A stretch of DNA of 64,000 bases from assembly GCA_937864225.1 (NCBI GenBank), contig CALMJK010000005.1:392212-456211 (forward strand), written 5' to 3'. The first letter of the stretch is position 1; every line of letters starts with the position of its first letter. Made by a program: the position numbers and the translations under genes. The DNA is from an uncultured bacterium (GTDB lineage Bacteria; Krumholzibacteriota; Krumholzibacteriia; LZORAL124-64-63). Under the pieces are notes generated by a model that did not search any database, was not told the origin of the DNA, and saw nothing but the letters and a program-made list of their open reading frames with translations. Shown in pieces: positions 1 through 8,598 of this stretch.

Positions 1-1
1 C

Positions 2-484
2 GGGCTGCAGCCGACTTTCCCCAAGGCGCGCCACTGGGTGCAGAAGCGGCACTGGGAGTGGGCTCAGCGGCCGAGCGAACGCGACCGCGCCAGCTTCCGC
101 GCGGAAGACTTCGCGCCCCTGGCCGAGGCCGGCCTGCTGGAGTTCGTGCACGGGGCGCAGGAGATCATGCCGGACGTGCGCGTGACGCCCATCAGCGGGC
201 ACAGCCCCTGGCAGCAGATGGTGGAATTCCGGACGCGCGAAGGAGCGGTCGTCTTCTGCGGCGACCTGCTGCCTTTCGCCAGCCATCTGCAGGTGCCCTG
301 GATCATGGGGTTCGATCTCAATCCGCTGTTGACGCTCAACGAGAAGAAGGAATTCCTGAGCAGGGCGGCGGAAGAGGGCGACACGCTGGTGCTGGAGCAC
401 GATCCCGCGGTCGAGGCGTGCGGGGTGGGCTTCAAGGACGGGAAGTTCCACGTCCTGCCGCCGTTGACCCTGGCGGAGCGTTGA
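2..484 (+). CDS. MBL-fold metallo-hydrolase, 5' end missing
   Basis: This is the C-terminal 160 residues of a metallo-beta-lactamase-fold hydrolase; the start lies outside the window, and the frame is open from base 2. The remaining metal-site residues of the fold are visible: a His in TPISGHSPWQ, an Asp in FCGDLLP and a His in LEHDP, in the order and spacing of the last three metal ligands of the family. The first HxHxDH motif would be upstream of the window. It ends 5 bp before lipA, so the two may be cotranscribed. The substrate cannot be read from the fragment; proteins of this type include general esterases, lactonases and glyoxalase II relatives. Confidence 0.8.
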   Translation, partial: GLQPTFPKARHWVQKRHWEWAQRPSERDRASFRAEDFAPLAEAGLLEFVHGAQEIMPDVRVTPISGHSPWQQMVEFRTREGAVVFCGDLLPFASHLQVPWIMGFDLNPLLTLNEKKEFLSRAAEEGDTLVLEHDPAVEACGVGFKDGKFHVLPPLTLAER

Positions 485-489
485 GACCA

Positions 490-1500
490 ATGGATCGCGA
501 GGGAGAGCCCGGATCGAGGCGGGACGCCGCTGGCGCCTGCGGCGCGGCCGGGGACCTGCCCGGTTCCACCCCGGCACGCGGGCGCAAGCCGGCCTGGTTG
601 AAGGTTCGCCCCGTGGGCGGGGACGACTACCACGACGTCAAACGGCTGCTGCGCCGCGCCCGCCTGCACACCATCTGCGAAAAAGGCGCCTGCCCGAACC
701 GCGGCGAGTGTTTTTCCAACCGCACGGCCACCTTCCTGATTCTGGGACCCGTCTGCACGCGCGCGTGCGCCTTCTGCCACGTGGACGCAGGCCGCCCCGT
801 CGCGCTCGACGCCGGCGAGCCGCGCCGCCTCGCCGAGGCGGTCGCGGAATTGAAGCTGCGCTTCGCCGTCGTCACGAGCGTGACCAGAGACGACCTGCCC
901 GACGGCGGCGCCGCGCATTTCGCCGCGACGATCGAAGCCCTGCGCCAGCGCGCGCCCGGCTGCGGCGTTGAGGTGCTGGTGCCCGACTTCCAGGGCGAGC
1001 CGGCGGCGATCGCGCGGGTCCTGGCGGCCGCGCCGGACGTGTTCGCCCACAATCTGGAGACCGTGCCGCGCCTCTACGCCGCGGTCCGCCCGCAGGCCGA
1101 TTACCATCGTTCCTTGCGGGTCCTGCGCCAGGCGCGGGCGTGGGCCGGCGCGTCGTCGCAGCGACGGGTCAAGACCGGCGTCATGGTGGGCCTGGGCGAA
1201 ACGCGCGACGAGGTGCTGGCGGTCATGCAGGACTGCGCGGCGGCGGGCCTGGACATCTTCACGCTGGGCCAGTACCTGCAGCCCTCGCCGGCCCACCATC
1301 CCGTCGCGCGCTGGTGGAGCCCCGACGAGTTCAGCGACCTCGCGCGAGCCGGACGCGCCCTGGGACTGAAATGGGTGGAGGCGGGCCCGTTGGTCAGGTC
1401 CAGCTATCACGCGGGAGCGCAGGCCGCCGGGCTGGCGGAGGCCGAAGCCCGGCACGGCGGCGCGCGCGCCGCGCCGGGCGCCGGCGAGGACGGCGCCTGA
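490..1500 (+). CDS. lipA: lipoyl synthase (radical SAM)
   Basis: Lipoyl synthase inserts two sulfurs into protein-bound octanoyl groups on E2 and GcvH subunits. The 336-residue product has both [4Fe-4S] motifs: the auxiliary cluster Cys63, Cys68, Cys74 (CX4CX5C) and the radical SAM Cys89, Cys93, Cys96 (CX3CX2C). The C-terminal RSSYHA, which supplies the Ser ligand to the auxiliary cluster, is also present. The ATG at 490 adds about 35 variable residues before the usual family beginning (KPAWLKVR), a little longer than average. Its stop codon overlaps the next gene by one base. No lipB or lplA is visible nearby. Confidence 0.96.
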   Translation: MDREGEPGSRRDAAGACGAAGDLPGSTPARGRKPAWLKVRPVGGDDYHDVKRLLRRARLHTICEKGACPNRGECFSNRTATFLILGPVCTRACAFCHVDAGRPVALDAGEPRRLAEAVAELKLRFAVVTSVTRDDLPDGGAAHFAATIEALRQRAPGCGVEVLVPDFQGEPAAIARVLAAAPDVFAHNLETVPRLYAAVRPQADYHRSLRVLRQARAWAGASSQRRVKTGVMVGLGETRDEVLAVMQDCAAAGLDIFTLGQYLQPSPAHHPVARWWSPDEFSDLARAGRALGLKWVEAGPLVRSSYHAGAQAAGLAEAEARHGGARAAPGAGEDGA

Positions 1501-2828
1501 TGAGCGGCGGCCGCGCCGCGTGGCGGCTGGGCGGCCTGGCCGCCTACCTCGCCATTCTCGGCGCGGTGGCGGGCGGCCTGCTCTGGCTCTACCGGGGCGC
1601 TCGCGAGCGCCTCGACGACGCCCTGGGAGACCGGCTCGTCGCGATCGCCGGCACCGCGGCCCAGTTCGTGGAAGGGGACTCCCTCCTGGCGTGGTCGGCG
1701 GCCCCCGACGAGCCGCTCGATCTGCTGTGGCTGGCCTCACGGTTGGCTCAGGTCCGGCGCGACCACGACCTCTCGGAGATCACGGTCTGCGCGTTCGACG
1801 GGCGCGTGATCGCCTGCGCCGCGGGCCGCGTGCCGCGAGGGAGCGTCAACGCGTTCTGGGAACTCGACCGCGCGCCGGTGGTCGCGGCTCAGGCTGGAAT
1901 CGCCTCGGCCTCGCGCCTCTACCGGGCCGGCGGCCTCTACCAGAAGAGCGCGCACGCGCCGGTCTACGACGCCGGCGGGTCGGTGACGGGCATCCTGACC
2001 GTCGACGGAGCCGCGGACTTTTTCGACGCCCTCGCCACGCTGCGACGGGGCGCCTTCGCCACGGCGGCCGCCGTGCTGCTGTTCCTGACGGCGATGGGCT
2101 GGCTGTTGTGGCGGTTGCAGGCGGGCATGGACCGGGCGCGCGCGGCGGCCTGGCGGGCGCAGGAATTGGCCGCGATGGGACGCATGACCGCCGGCATCGC
2201 GCACGAGATCCGCAATCCGCTCAGCATCATCCGCGGCGCGGCGCAGCACCTGAGCGCGCGGCTGCGCGGCGCGGGCGTCGAGGACGAATTGGCCGAGATG
2301 ATTCCCGGCGAGGTCGACCGGCTGGACCGCATCCTGGCCGGCTACCTCGCCTTCGGCCGCGGCGATGCCGTCGAGATGGAGCCGGTGGATCTGGATCATC
2401 TCGCGCGGCGCACGGTCAAGCTCGTCGAGGCGGAATTGGGCCGCGCGGGAGTGCGCGTCGCGGTCGAAGCGACGGGCGAGCTGCCGCGCCTCCTGGCCGA
2501 TCCCCGCCGCCTGCAGCAGGCCCTCCTGAACCTGCTGCTCAACGCGCGGGACGCGACGCCGGCCGGCGGCGTCGTGACCGTGCGGCTGGCGCGCGACGGG
2601 GACGACGCGCTGCTGGAAGTGTTGGACGAAGGACCGGGGCTGGGCGGCGCCGATCCCGCCTCGCTCTTCGCGCCGTTCACCACCACCAAGGAAAAGGGAA
2701 GCGGCCTGGGGTTGGCGGTCGTGCGGCAGGTCGCCGAGGCGCACGGCGGCCGCGCGACCCTGCGCGACCGCGACGGGGGAGCCGGCGCGACGGCGGCCAT
2801 CCGGCTGCCGTTGCCGCGCGGCGATTGA
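1500..2828 (+). CDS. membrane sensor histidine kinase
   Basis: This 442-residue protein has a first membrane helix at about residues 11-30, a periplasmic sensor region at about 35-180 and a second helix at about 186-203. A HisKA domain follows with the phospho-acceptor His235 in GIAHEIRNP. The HATPase domain has an N box (Asn344 and Asn348 region), a G1 box DEGPGLG and a G2 box KGSGLGL. No HAMP or PAS domain is obvious. The ATG overlaps the lipA stop by one base. The partner is almost certainly the sigma-54 response regulator 20 bp downstream, as in AtoS/AtoC and ZraS/ZraR-like pairs. The stimulus is unknown; the sensor domain implies a periplasmic or membrane signal. Confidence 0.93.
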   Translation: MSGGRAAWRLGGLAAYLAILGAVAGGLLWLYRGARERLDDALGDRLVAIAGTAAQFVEGDSLLAWSAAPDEPLDLLWLASRLAQVRRDHDLSEITVCAFDGRVIACAAGRVPRGSVNAFWELDRAPVVAAQAGIASASRLYRAGGLYQKSAHAPVYDAGGSVTGILTVDGAADFFDALATLRRGAFATAAAVLLFLTAMGWLLWRLQAGMDRARAAAWRAQELAAMGRMTAGIAHEIRNPLSIIRGAAQHLSARLRGAGVEDELAEMIPGEVDRLDRILAGYLAFGRGDAVEMEPVDLDHLARRTVKLVEAELGRAGVRVAVEATGELPRLLADPRRLQQALLNLLLNARDATPAGGVVTVRLARDGDDALLEVLDEGPGLGGADPASLFAPFTTTKEKGSGLGLAVVRQVAEAHGGRATLRDRDGGAGATAAIRLPLPRGD

Positions 2829-2848
2829 CGGGGCGAGGAGGGCGGATC

Positions 2849-4219
2849 GTGGCGAGAATCCTGGCGGTCGACGACGAGCAGGGAATGCTCGCGGTGCTGA
2901 AGGCGAACCTCGGACGGCATGGGCACGAGGTGACCGGCGCGCCGAGCGGCGGCGAGGCCTTGGCCGAGTTCCGGCGCATTCCCTTCGATCTCGTCATCAC
3001 CGATCTGCGCATGGAGCCAGTCGACGGCATGGCGGTGCTGCAGGGCGTGAAGGCCGACAGCGCCGGCACGCCGGTCATCCTGCTCACCGGCCACGGAGAC
3101 GTGACGGACGCGGTCAGAGCGCTGCAGTTGGGAGCCTACACGTTCCTGCAGAAGCCGTGCGACTTCGAGGCGCTGGCGGCGCTCGTGGCGCGGGCGCTTG
3201 GCGAGTCAGACCTGGCGCGCGAGAACCGGGCGCTGCGCCATGCCGTCGGCGCGCTGGCGGGCGCGGGTGAACTGGTGGGCGGGTCGCCGCCGATGGCGCA
3301 CCTCAGGACCCTGATCGCCAAGGTCGCGCCCACCGAAGCCACGGTGCTGATCCGCGGCGAGAGCGGCGTGGGCAAGGAACTGGTCGCCCGCGCCGTGCAC
3401 GACGGCAGCGCCAGGGCGCGCGGAGCATTCATCGCGGTCAACTGCGCCGCCATCGCAGAGACGCTGCTCGAGAGCGAGCTGTTCGGTTACCGCAAGGGGG
3501 CTTTCACCGGCGCCGACCGCGACAGGGAAGGCTTGTTCGAGGCGGCGCGCGGCGGCACGCTGTTTCTGGACGAGATCGGCGAAGCGGGGCCGGGCGTGCA
3601 GGCGAAATTGCTGCGCGCGCTGCAGGAGAGGAAGATCAACCGCGTGGGCGACCCGCGCGAGCGCGACGTGGACGTGCGCATCGTGGCGGCCACCAACCGC
3701 CCGCTCGAGGCGGCGATCGAAGCCGGCCGCTTCAGGCAGGACCTCTACTATCGGCTGCTCGTCTTTCCGCTCGACGTGCCGCCGCTGCGCGAGCGGGCCG
3801 TCGACATCCCGGCGCTGGTCGACTGCTTTCTGGAACAGATGGGTCGCCGCGGGCAGGCGCTGGGCGCGACAACGCTCGCGCGGCTGCGCGAGCACGCCTG
3901 GCCGGGCAACGTGCGCGAGTTGCGCAACGTCATCGAGCGCGCGCACATCCTGGCGGGCGCCGGCTCCGTGCGCGACGAGCATGTGTTGCTCGACCCGCGC
4001 GGCGGTCCGAGCGCGCCGGGGCCGATCCCGGCGGACCTCAACCTGGAGGAGAACGAGCGCCGGCTGATTCGCGCGGCGCTGTCCAGGGCCGACGGCAACA
4101 AGAGCCGCGCCGCGCATCTGCTCGGCATCACGCGCCGCACGCTGTACTCGCGGCTCAAGCTGCTCGGCCTGGAGGGCGAGGCCGGCCTGGAACGGGACAG
4201 GCCGGCGCCGCAGGACTGA
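2849..4219 (+). CDS. sigma-54-dependent response regulator, NtrC family
   Basis: The 456-residue product has the three NtrC-family domains. The receiver (about 1-118) has phospho-acceptor Asp52, Thr80 and Lys102. The AAA+ domain (about 143-375) has Walker A GESGVGKE at 170-177 and the sigma-54 contact loop GAFTGA at 217-222. The Fis-type helix-turn-helix (about 410-450) contains [20 protein letters not shown]. The GTG start at 2849 is chosen because GAGGAG lies 8 bp upstream. It follows the histidine kinase by 20 bp. An intact GAFTGA means it can activate sigma-54 RNA polymerase, and a sigma-54 promoter lies in the very next intergenic gap. Confidence 0.95.
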   Translation: MARILAVDDEQGMLAVLKANLGRHGHEVTGAPSGGEALAEFRRIPFDLVITDLRMEPVDGMAVLQGVKADSAGTPVILLTGHGDVTDAVRALQLGAYTFLQKPCDFEALAALVARALGESDLARENRALRHAVGALAGAGELVGGSPPMAHLRTLIAKVAPTEATVLIRGESGVGKELVARAVHDGSARARGAFIAVNCAAIAETLLESELFGYRKGAFTGADRDREGLFEAARGGTLFLDEIGEAGPGVQAKLLRALQERKINRVGDPRERDVDVRIVAATNRPLEAAIEAGRFRQDLYYRLLVFPLDVPPLRERAVDIPALVDCFLEQMGRRGQALGATTLARLREHAWPGNVRELRNVIERAHILAGAGSVRDEHVLLDPRGGPSAPGPIPADLNLEENERRLIRAALSRADGNKSRAAHLLGITRRTLYSRLKLLGLEGEAGLERDRPAPQD

Positions 4220-4247
4220 ACGACGACCGGCGGCGCCGGCCCTGACC

Positions 4248-4272
4248 GTACGGAGATCGCCGACGGCCGTAC
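4248..4272. promoter_or_regulatory. inverted repeat, candidate activator site
   Basis: GTACGG (4248-4253) is separated by 13 bp from its inverse CCGTAC (4267-4272). Its centre lies about 140 bp upstream of the start site expected from the sigma-54 promoter at 4376-4391, the usual distance for an NtrC-type upstream activator site. A second, smaller dyad, TGATA-N10-TATCA (4335-4354), lies in an AT-rich island nearer the promoter and could bind the regulator or aid DNA bending. Either could instead be chance structure; no binding data exist here. Confidence 0.4.
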
Positions 4273-4284
4273 CGTGCGGGACGT

Positions 4285-4301
4285 GCCGGGGAGTCCCCGG
4301 C
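4285..4301. other. short GC hairpin after regulator gene
   Basis: GCCGGGG and CCCCGGC form a perfect 7-bp stem with a 3-nt loop, 66 bp after the stop codon of the NtrC-type regulator. No run of T follows, so an intrinsic terminator is not supported. It may insulate the two-component operon from the sigma-54 promoter downstream. Confidence 0.3.
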
Positions 4302-4375
4302 GGGTCGCCCCCCGCGATCCATGACGCAACTTATTGATATACTTGATTTTATCATAGAAATGCCGCGGCGCGTCC

Positions 4376-4391
4376 TGGCACCGGGCTTGCA
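4376..4391 (+). promoter_or_regulatory. sigma-54 (-24/-12) promoter
   Basis: TGGCAC (4376-4381), five bases, then TTGCA (4387-4391) matches the RpoN consensus TGGCACN5TTGCW throughout. The essential GG (4377-4378) and GC (4389-4390) are exactly 10 bp apart. Transcription would start near 4402, giving a leader of about 50 nt for the gene at 4454. The site sits between an NtrC-type activator gene and its presumed targets. This is the only sigma-54 promoter I noticed in the intergenic regions of the window. Confidence 0.85.
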
Positions 4392-4453
4392 AGCTCACGG
4401 CCTGTGACGCGGCACGATCTCGCCGGGGGACTCGCACAGAAGGGCGGTGCACC

Positions 4454-5521
4454 ATGAGGCGGTCAGGCAATCGCCGGGAAAACGTGTCGCGGCGCGAGGC
4501 GACCGGAGCGCTCCTGGCGGCAGCGTTCGCGCTGGCGTCCCTGCTGGCGCCGGCGGCGCCGCCCGCCCTGGCGCAGAGCGTCGATCAGACGGCCATCTAC
4601 ATCGAGCGCACGGCGGAGATCCTGCAGCAGGTGGGCGAAGCGGTGCGCGAGTCGGAAAGCGACCGCGCCCGCCGCGTGCTGGAGGAGGCCACCGCGCAAC
4701 ACGAGACATCGCTGCGACTGCTGGATCAGGACCATCCCCTGTTGGCCATGGGAGCGTCGCGGCGGGCGCGGGAATCTGCCCAGAGCGCCGGCAGGCTGGC
4801 CCGCGAGTCGCTCACCTTCGAGGCGCGGGCGCGGCTGCGCCTGGAACGATCGCAGGATCACCTCGACGGCCTGCTGGAGCGGGCGCGGGAGCAGCACAAC
4901 GATCAGGCGCAGCGCTTCCTCGACGAGGCGCGCCGGCAGCTGGACCGAGCCCGCGAGCAGTACGCGCAGACGAATTTCGAGCTCGCCCTCAACCTCTGCG
5001 AAGCGGCCGACGGTCTTTTGAACCGCGCCGCCCGCCTGCTGTTCGAGCAGGGAGGCGCGCAGCGCCTGGAACGCGAACTGGAGCAGACCGCGGCCATGAT
5101 CGAGCAGGCCCGCGCCGCGGCGCGCGAGCGCGCTGACCGCGCGGCTTCCGATCTCTGCGAGCGGGCCGTCGCGGATCTGGACCGGGCGCGCGAACTGATG
5201 CAAGCCGGCGAGGCTTGGCGCGCGCTGAGATCCGCCCAGAAGGCGCGCCGCCTGGCCTTGCGCGCGGCGGCCCCGACGGAGCCGGGCGTGACGGCCGACT
5301 CGGTGCGGGAGCTGGTCGTGCGCTGGGACGAACGCCGGGCCGAGATCGACGCCCGCGCGACACGCGAGGGCGACAAGCGCGCGCAGGCGCGCACCGATCG
5401 CGCGGCGGAGCACCGCCGCCGCGCACAGGAGCTGCTCGACGCGGGCAAGCTCGACGAGGCGCTGCGGGCGATCAAGATCGCCCACGACCTTCTGAGCGAG
5501 GCCGGAGAGCCCGCGCGGTGA
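4454..5521 (+). CDS. secreted coiled-coil protein, unknown function
   Basis: The 355-residue product starts with a long Sec signal peptide (hydrophobic core about residues 19-34, cleavage likely after ALA at 38-40). Nearly everything after it is charged, Ala/Arg/Glu/Leu-rich heptad sequence with no Pro-rich breaks, which predicts a long alpha-helical, coiled-coil or TolC/OmpH-like hairpin structure in the periplasm. No enzyme motif is visible. The gene directly follows a sigma-54 promoter, and its end overlaps the barrel-like gene by four bases (GTGA), so the two proteins are probably made and used together. It could be a periplasmic adaptor or scaffold for the barrel. I do not recognise a named family. 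Confidence 0.85.
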   Translation: MRRSGNRRENVSRREATGALLAAAFALASLLAPAAPPALAQSVDQTAIYIERTAEILQQVGEAVRESESDRARRVLEEATAQHETSLRLLDQDHPLLAMGASRRARESAQSAGRLARESLTFEARARLRLERSQDHLDGLLERAREQHNDQAQRFLDEARRQLDRAREQYAQTNFELALNLCEAADGLLNRAARLLFEQGGAQRLERELEQTAAMIEQARAAARERADRAASDLCERAVADLDRARELMQAGEAWRALRSAQKARRLALRAAAPTEPGVTADSVRELVVRWDERRAEIDARATREGDKRAQARTDRAAEHRRRAQELLDAGKLDEALRAIKIAHDLLSEAGEPAR

Positions 5522-6831
5522 GACGCGTCGCGGCGGTGCTGCTCGGCCTGGGACTTGGCGCCGGCGTTCCGGGGAACGCCGGCGCCGGCGCGCCCGCGAG
5601 CGGACGGCTTGCCTGGTCGTACACGACGGCCGCCGGCTACGACACCTACGTGCAGAGGTTCCCGCTGGCCGGGACTGACACCACGGAGACGGTCAGCGAA
5701 TTCGACCTGACGCTGGGCGCCGAGGCGCGCACCGCCGGTCGCGCGCGGCAGCACTGGTGGCTGCGGCCCGAGCTGTCGGCGGGCACGGAGCTGACGCGCG
5801 AGCGCGTGGACTTGGGCTGGCAATATCGACCCGATTCTCTCGCGGCGGTCCTGCGCCTCGACGCCCGCTGGCAAGCCCGCCAATACCGCGGCGGCACGCG
5901 GTACAGCTTGAGCAGCGACGCGCAGGGGGGGCGGCTGGAGGCGCGGGCGAACCTTGCCCCGCGCGGCCGGCGGGCGCTCGAGACTCGCCTCCACGGTTCG
6001 TATCTGCGCCATGCCGAGCCGGCGACGCTGACGCTGGATCAGAACGAAGTGGGAGGCGGACTGTTCTGGAAGTCCGGGCAGGACGCGCAGCGGCAATTCC
6101 TGCTCGGCGCGCGGCTCGCGCGGCGGACGTACCCGGACTCGACCGCGGTGGACCGCACGATCGCGGCCCTGGAGGGGGAGCTCGACACCGCGGGGTTCTC
6201 GGCCACCGGACTGCGGGCCTGGCTGCACTGCGAGCGCCGGACCATCCGCGACGAATCGGCGCGTCCCTCCGCCTGGGCCAGTTGGAGCAGCTTCGACTGG
6301 CTGATCCCGGCCGGACCGGCGCGCCTGTCCGTCGAACTGCAAATCGAGCGCTGGGACTACGACGCCGAGAGCAGCGCCTGGTTCGATTCCTGGCGCCTCG
6401 GCGGCGCCGTGCTGTACCGGAGCGGGCAGCCCGGCGCGGGGACGAGCTGGCTGGCCGGCCTCGCGGCGGAGCGACTTGACGCGGACAGCCAAGCCTCCGA
6501 AACCTACAGTCAGGCCGGGGTGCGCGTGGGCTGCGAGGCGTGGGGCCGGCGCTTGATCGGCTCGGGCACGCTGGAGGTCGGCCGGCGCGATTACACCTGG
6601 CAGGCGGACGCGAGCGCGACCGACGAGAGCAACCTGCTGGGCACGACCCTGGACGAGTTCGATCTCTACTCCGACTTCACCTACTGGCGCCTGGCGCTCA
6701 ACGCCTCCTGGCGCCTGACCGACCGTCTTTCCCTCGACCTCGCCGCTCACTGCGAACCCGAAAGCCACACGGAGCCGGCGGACGACTCCACGGTCGGCTT
6801 CGGGCACGCGCGCCTGGCGTGGCGGTGGTGA
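5518..6831 (+). CDS. putative outer-membrane beta-barrel protein
   Basis: The GTG at 5518 overlaps the previous stop (GTGA) and gives a signal peptide, MRRVAAVLLGLGLGAG, with cleavage near residue 25. The mature 410 residues show alternating polar and hydrophobic stretches of 8-12 residues, many Trp and Tyr at stretch ends, and short polar turns. The protein ends in an aromatic residue (LAWRW), the usual barrel C-terminal signal recognised by BamA. There are no long hydrophobic helices after the signal. This supports a surface barrel of some 16-18 strands, but no known porin family is recognised. It is cotranscribed with the coiled-coil gene under the sigma-54 promoter. Confidence 0.75.
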   Translation: MRRVAAVLLGLGLGAGVPGNAGAGAPASGRLAWSYTTAAGYDTYVQRFPLAGTDTTETVSEFDLTLGAEARTAGRARQHWWLRPELSAGTELTRERVDLGWQYRPDSLAAVLRLDARWQARQYRGGTRYSLSSDAQGGRLEARANLAPRGRRALETRLHGSYLRHAEPATLTLDQNEVGGGLFWKSGQDAQRQFLLGARLARRTYPDSTAVDRTIAALEGELDTAGFSATGLRAWLHCERRTIRDESARPSAWASWSSFDWLIPAGPARLSVELQIERWDYDAESSAWFDSWRLGGAVLYRSGQPGAGTSWLAGLAAERLDADSQASETYSQAGVRVGCEAWGRRLIGSGTLEVGRRDYTWQADASATDESNLLGTTLDEFDLYSDFTYWRLALNASWRLTDRLSLDLAAHCEPESHTEPADDSTVGFGHARLAWRW

Positions 6832-6901
6832 GCGACCCGTCGCCGCGATCCGGTGGCCCGCGCCCGCCCGGCCGCTTATCTTTCCCGGCGGAGGTTCGAC
6901 C

Positions 6902-7561
6902 ATGTCCGCCCGACGTCCCGCGACGTACACCGTAGGCGAGGAGATCGCGCACAGCGTCACGCACGGAGCTGGCGCCGCGCTGAGCGCGCTGGGGCTCGTG
7001 CTGCTCGTCGTGCGGGCGGTGCGGGCGGGGGATGCCTGGAGCGTCGTCGGCGTCGCGATCTTCGGCGCGACGCTCGTGCTGCTCTACGTCTCGTCGACGA
7101 TCTACCACGCGCTGGGGCGGCCGCGCGCGCGCCGACTGTTCCGAATTTTCGATCACGCGGCGATCCATCTGCTCATCGCCGGCACGTACACGCCCTTTCT
7201 GCTCGTGAGCCTGCGAGGGCCCTGGGGCTGGAGCATGTTGGGCGTCGTGTGGGGCTTGGCGGCGGCGGGCGTGGTCTTCAAGGCGTTCTCGGCGGGACGG
7301 TTCCGCCTGGTCTCGACCCTGATCTACCTGGGATCGGGCTGGCTCTGCGTGATCGCGATCAAGCCCTTGCTGCACAGCGTGCCCGCGGCCGGCCTGCTCT
7401 GGCTGCTCGCCGGCGGGCTGGCCTATTCGGTCGGCACGACGTTCTACCTCTGGCGGCGGCTGCGCTACCATCACGCCATCTGGCACCTGTTCGTGCTCGC
7501 CGGTTCGGGCTGTCACTTCTGGGCCATTTACAGATACGTGGTGGCGCCGACCCTGGTCTGA
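6902..7561 (+). CDS. trhA: hemolysin III / TrhA family membrane protein (PAQR)
   Basis: This 219-residue protein has seven hydrophobic helices and the conserved PAQR metal-site residues: EEIAHSVTHG near the N terminus, SSTIYHAL in helix 2-3 and HLFVLAGSGCHF near the C terminus. The family (YqfA, HlyIII, TrhA) affects membrane energetics and lipid homeostasis in bacteria; its catalytic role is unsettled. The length is typical. GGAGG lies 9 bp before the ATG. It is 70 bp from the barrel gene and could be read from that operon or on its own. Confidence 0.92.
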   Translation: MSARRPATYTVGEEIAHSVTHGAGAALSALGLVLLVVRAVRAGDAWSVVGVAIFGATLVLLYVSSTIYHALGRPRARRLFRIFDHAAIHLLIAGTYTPFLLVSLRGPWGWSMLGVVWGLAAAGVVFKAFSAGRFRLVSTLIYLGSGWLCVIAIKPLLHSVPAAGLLWLLAGGLAYSVGTTFYLWRRLRYHHAIWHLFVLAGSGCHFWAIYRYVVAPTLV

Positions 7562-7574
7562 ACCGGCTGTGCGC

Positions 7575-7603
7575 TTGCCGGCTCGGCCGGGACGTGCCAT
7601 AAG
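7575..7603 (+). promoter_or_regulatory. candidate sigma-70 promoter
   Basis: TTGCCG (7575-7580), a 17-bp spacer and CATAAG (7598-7603) lie 72 bp before the methyltransferase gene. The -35 box is good and the -10 box is weak. The spacing matches the other promoters proposed in this window. Confidence 0.4.
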
Positions 7604-7674
7604 TTGGGCCCGCCGGCGGGCGTGCCGGCGCCGCGCGGGCAGCCTTGCCTGACGGTCGAACTGCCGGAGTCTGA

Positions 7675-8475
7675 ATGTCCGTTTGGTCCTTCGCGCGCGC
7701 GACCCTCCTGAACCGCGATTCCCCGGCGTGCGCCTGGAAACAGCCGGGCCAGGCGGCGCGTCTCGTGCTGGGCGCCGCGCGCAACGCCCTGACGACCGCC
7801 CAGGAGCGGGCGCTGCCCGGCGGCGCGCGCGAATGCCCGATCTGCGGCTGGCGCGGGAGACGTTTCCGCACCTTCCTGTCCGCGGACGAGGTCTTACCGG
7901 ACTGCGTGTGCCCGGCCTGCCGCTCGTTCGATCGGCATCGGTTGATCGCGATCGCGCTGCGCCGGGAGCTGGACGCGAGCCGGCCGCGGCCCGCCGTCTT
8001 GCTGGCCTTCGCCCAGTCCGGCTGTCTGCAGGATTTCCTGGCGCGGGAGGGAGCCGGGCGCTGCTTCCGGGCCGACTTCGGGCGGGGGCCGTTCGGCGTG
8101 GATTTCGTGACCGATCTGCGCGAGGCGGGGGTGGCCGGCAATTCCGTCGACTGGCTCCTCTGCAGCCATGTCCTCGAGCACATCGCCGAATTGCATCCCT
8201 GCCTGACCGAGATGGCGCGCATGTTGCGGCCGGGCGGCATGGCCTGGATCCAGATCCCCGTCGAGCCCGGCATCGCGACGAGCCGGCGCATCGCGGTCGA
8301 TCCTCACCACGACCATGCCCACGCCTGGCAGTTCGGAACCGACGTGGCGGAACTGCTCAGGCGGCCCGAATGGGACGTGGAGGAACGGGACTGGTCCGCC
8401 GTGCTCGATCCCGCCCAGGCCCGTCGCTACGGAATCGCGCCGGACGAACGGTATTGGCGGCTGGTTCGCCTCTGA
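7675..8475 (+). CDS. class I SAM-dependent methyltransferase
   Basis: The 266-residue protein begins with a zinc-ribbon-like segment (CPIC at about 50 and CVCPAC at about 78), then a Rossmann methyltransferase core. Typical late motifs are present: DWLLCSHVLEHI (motif IV region) and MARMLRPGGMAWIQIP (motif V-VI), as in Methyltransf_11 proteins. The glycine-rich motif I is degenerate (VLLAFAQSG), so SAM binding should be tested rather than assumed. Proteins with this layout often lie in cell-surface glycan loci, but no such cluster is present here. The ATG has GGAG 8 bp upstream. Confidence 0.8.
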   Translation: MSVWSFARATLLNRDSPACAWKQPGQAARLVLGAARNALTTAQERALPGGARECPICGWRGRRFRTFLSADEVLPDCVCPACRSFDRHRLIAIALRRELDASRPRPAVLLAFAQSGCLQDFLAREGAGRCFRADFGRGPFGVDFVTDLREAGVAGNSVDWLLCSHVLEHIAELHPCLTEMARMLRPGGMAWIQIPVEPGIATSRRIAVDPHHDHAHAWQFGTDVAELLRRPEWDVEERDWSAVLDPAQARRYGIAPDERYWRLVRL

Positions 8476-8598
8476 GGCCGCGGCGCGCGCCAAGGCCCAA
8501 TCGCGGCAGGGCTTGCGCCCCTTTCGCGCCCGCTGGGCGGGTATTATCTTGACGGCGCCGGGGCGGTGTCCCCCGGCCTTCCTTCTGAAAGGGCAGGC

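Noticed and set aside
64..1740. 558-residue open frame opposite lipA
   Set aside because: Antisense shadow caused by high GC; Arg/Pro/Ala-rich with no domain, while the + strand has lipA with all motifs.
4285..4301. Intrinsic terminator of the regulator gene
   Set aside because: Stem present but no T run follows, so only a hairpin is reported.
4903..6960. 685-residue open frame opposite the sigma-54 target genes
   Set aside because: Low-complexity composition and no conserved motif; the opposite strand has coupled genes with signal peptides.
8476..8598. Possible T-box riboswitch before proS
   Set aside because: The conserved T-box sequence and specifier loop could not be found; only a TATTAT box is seen.
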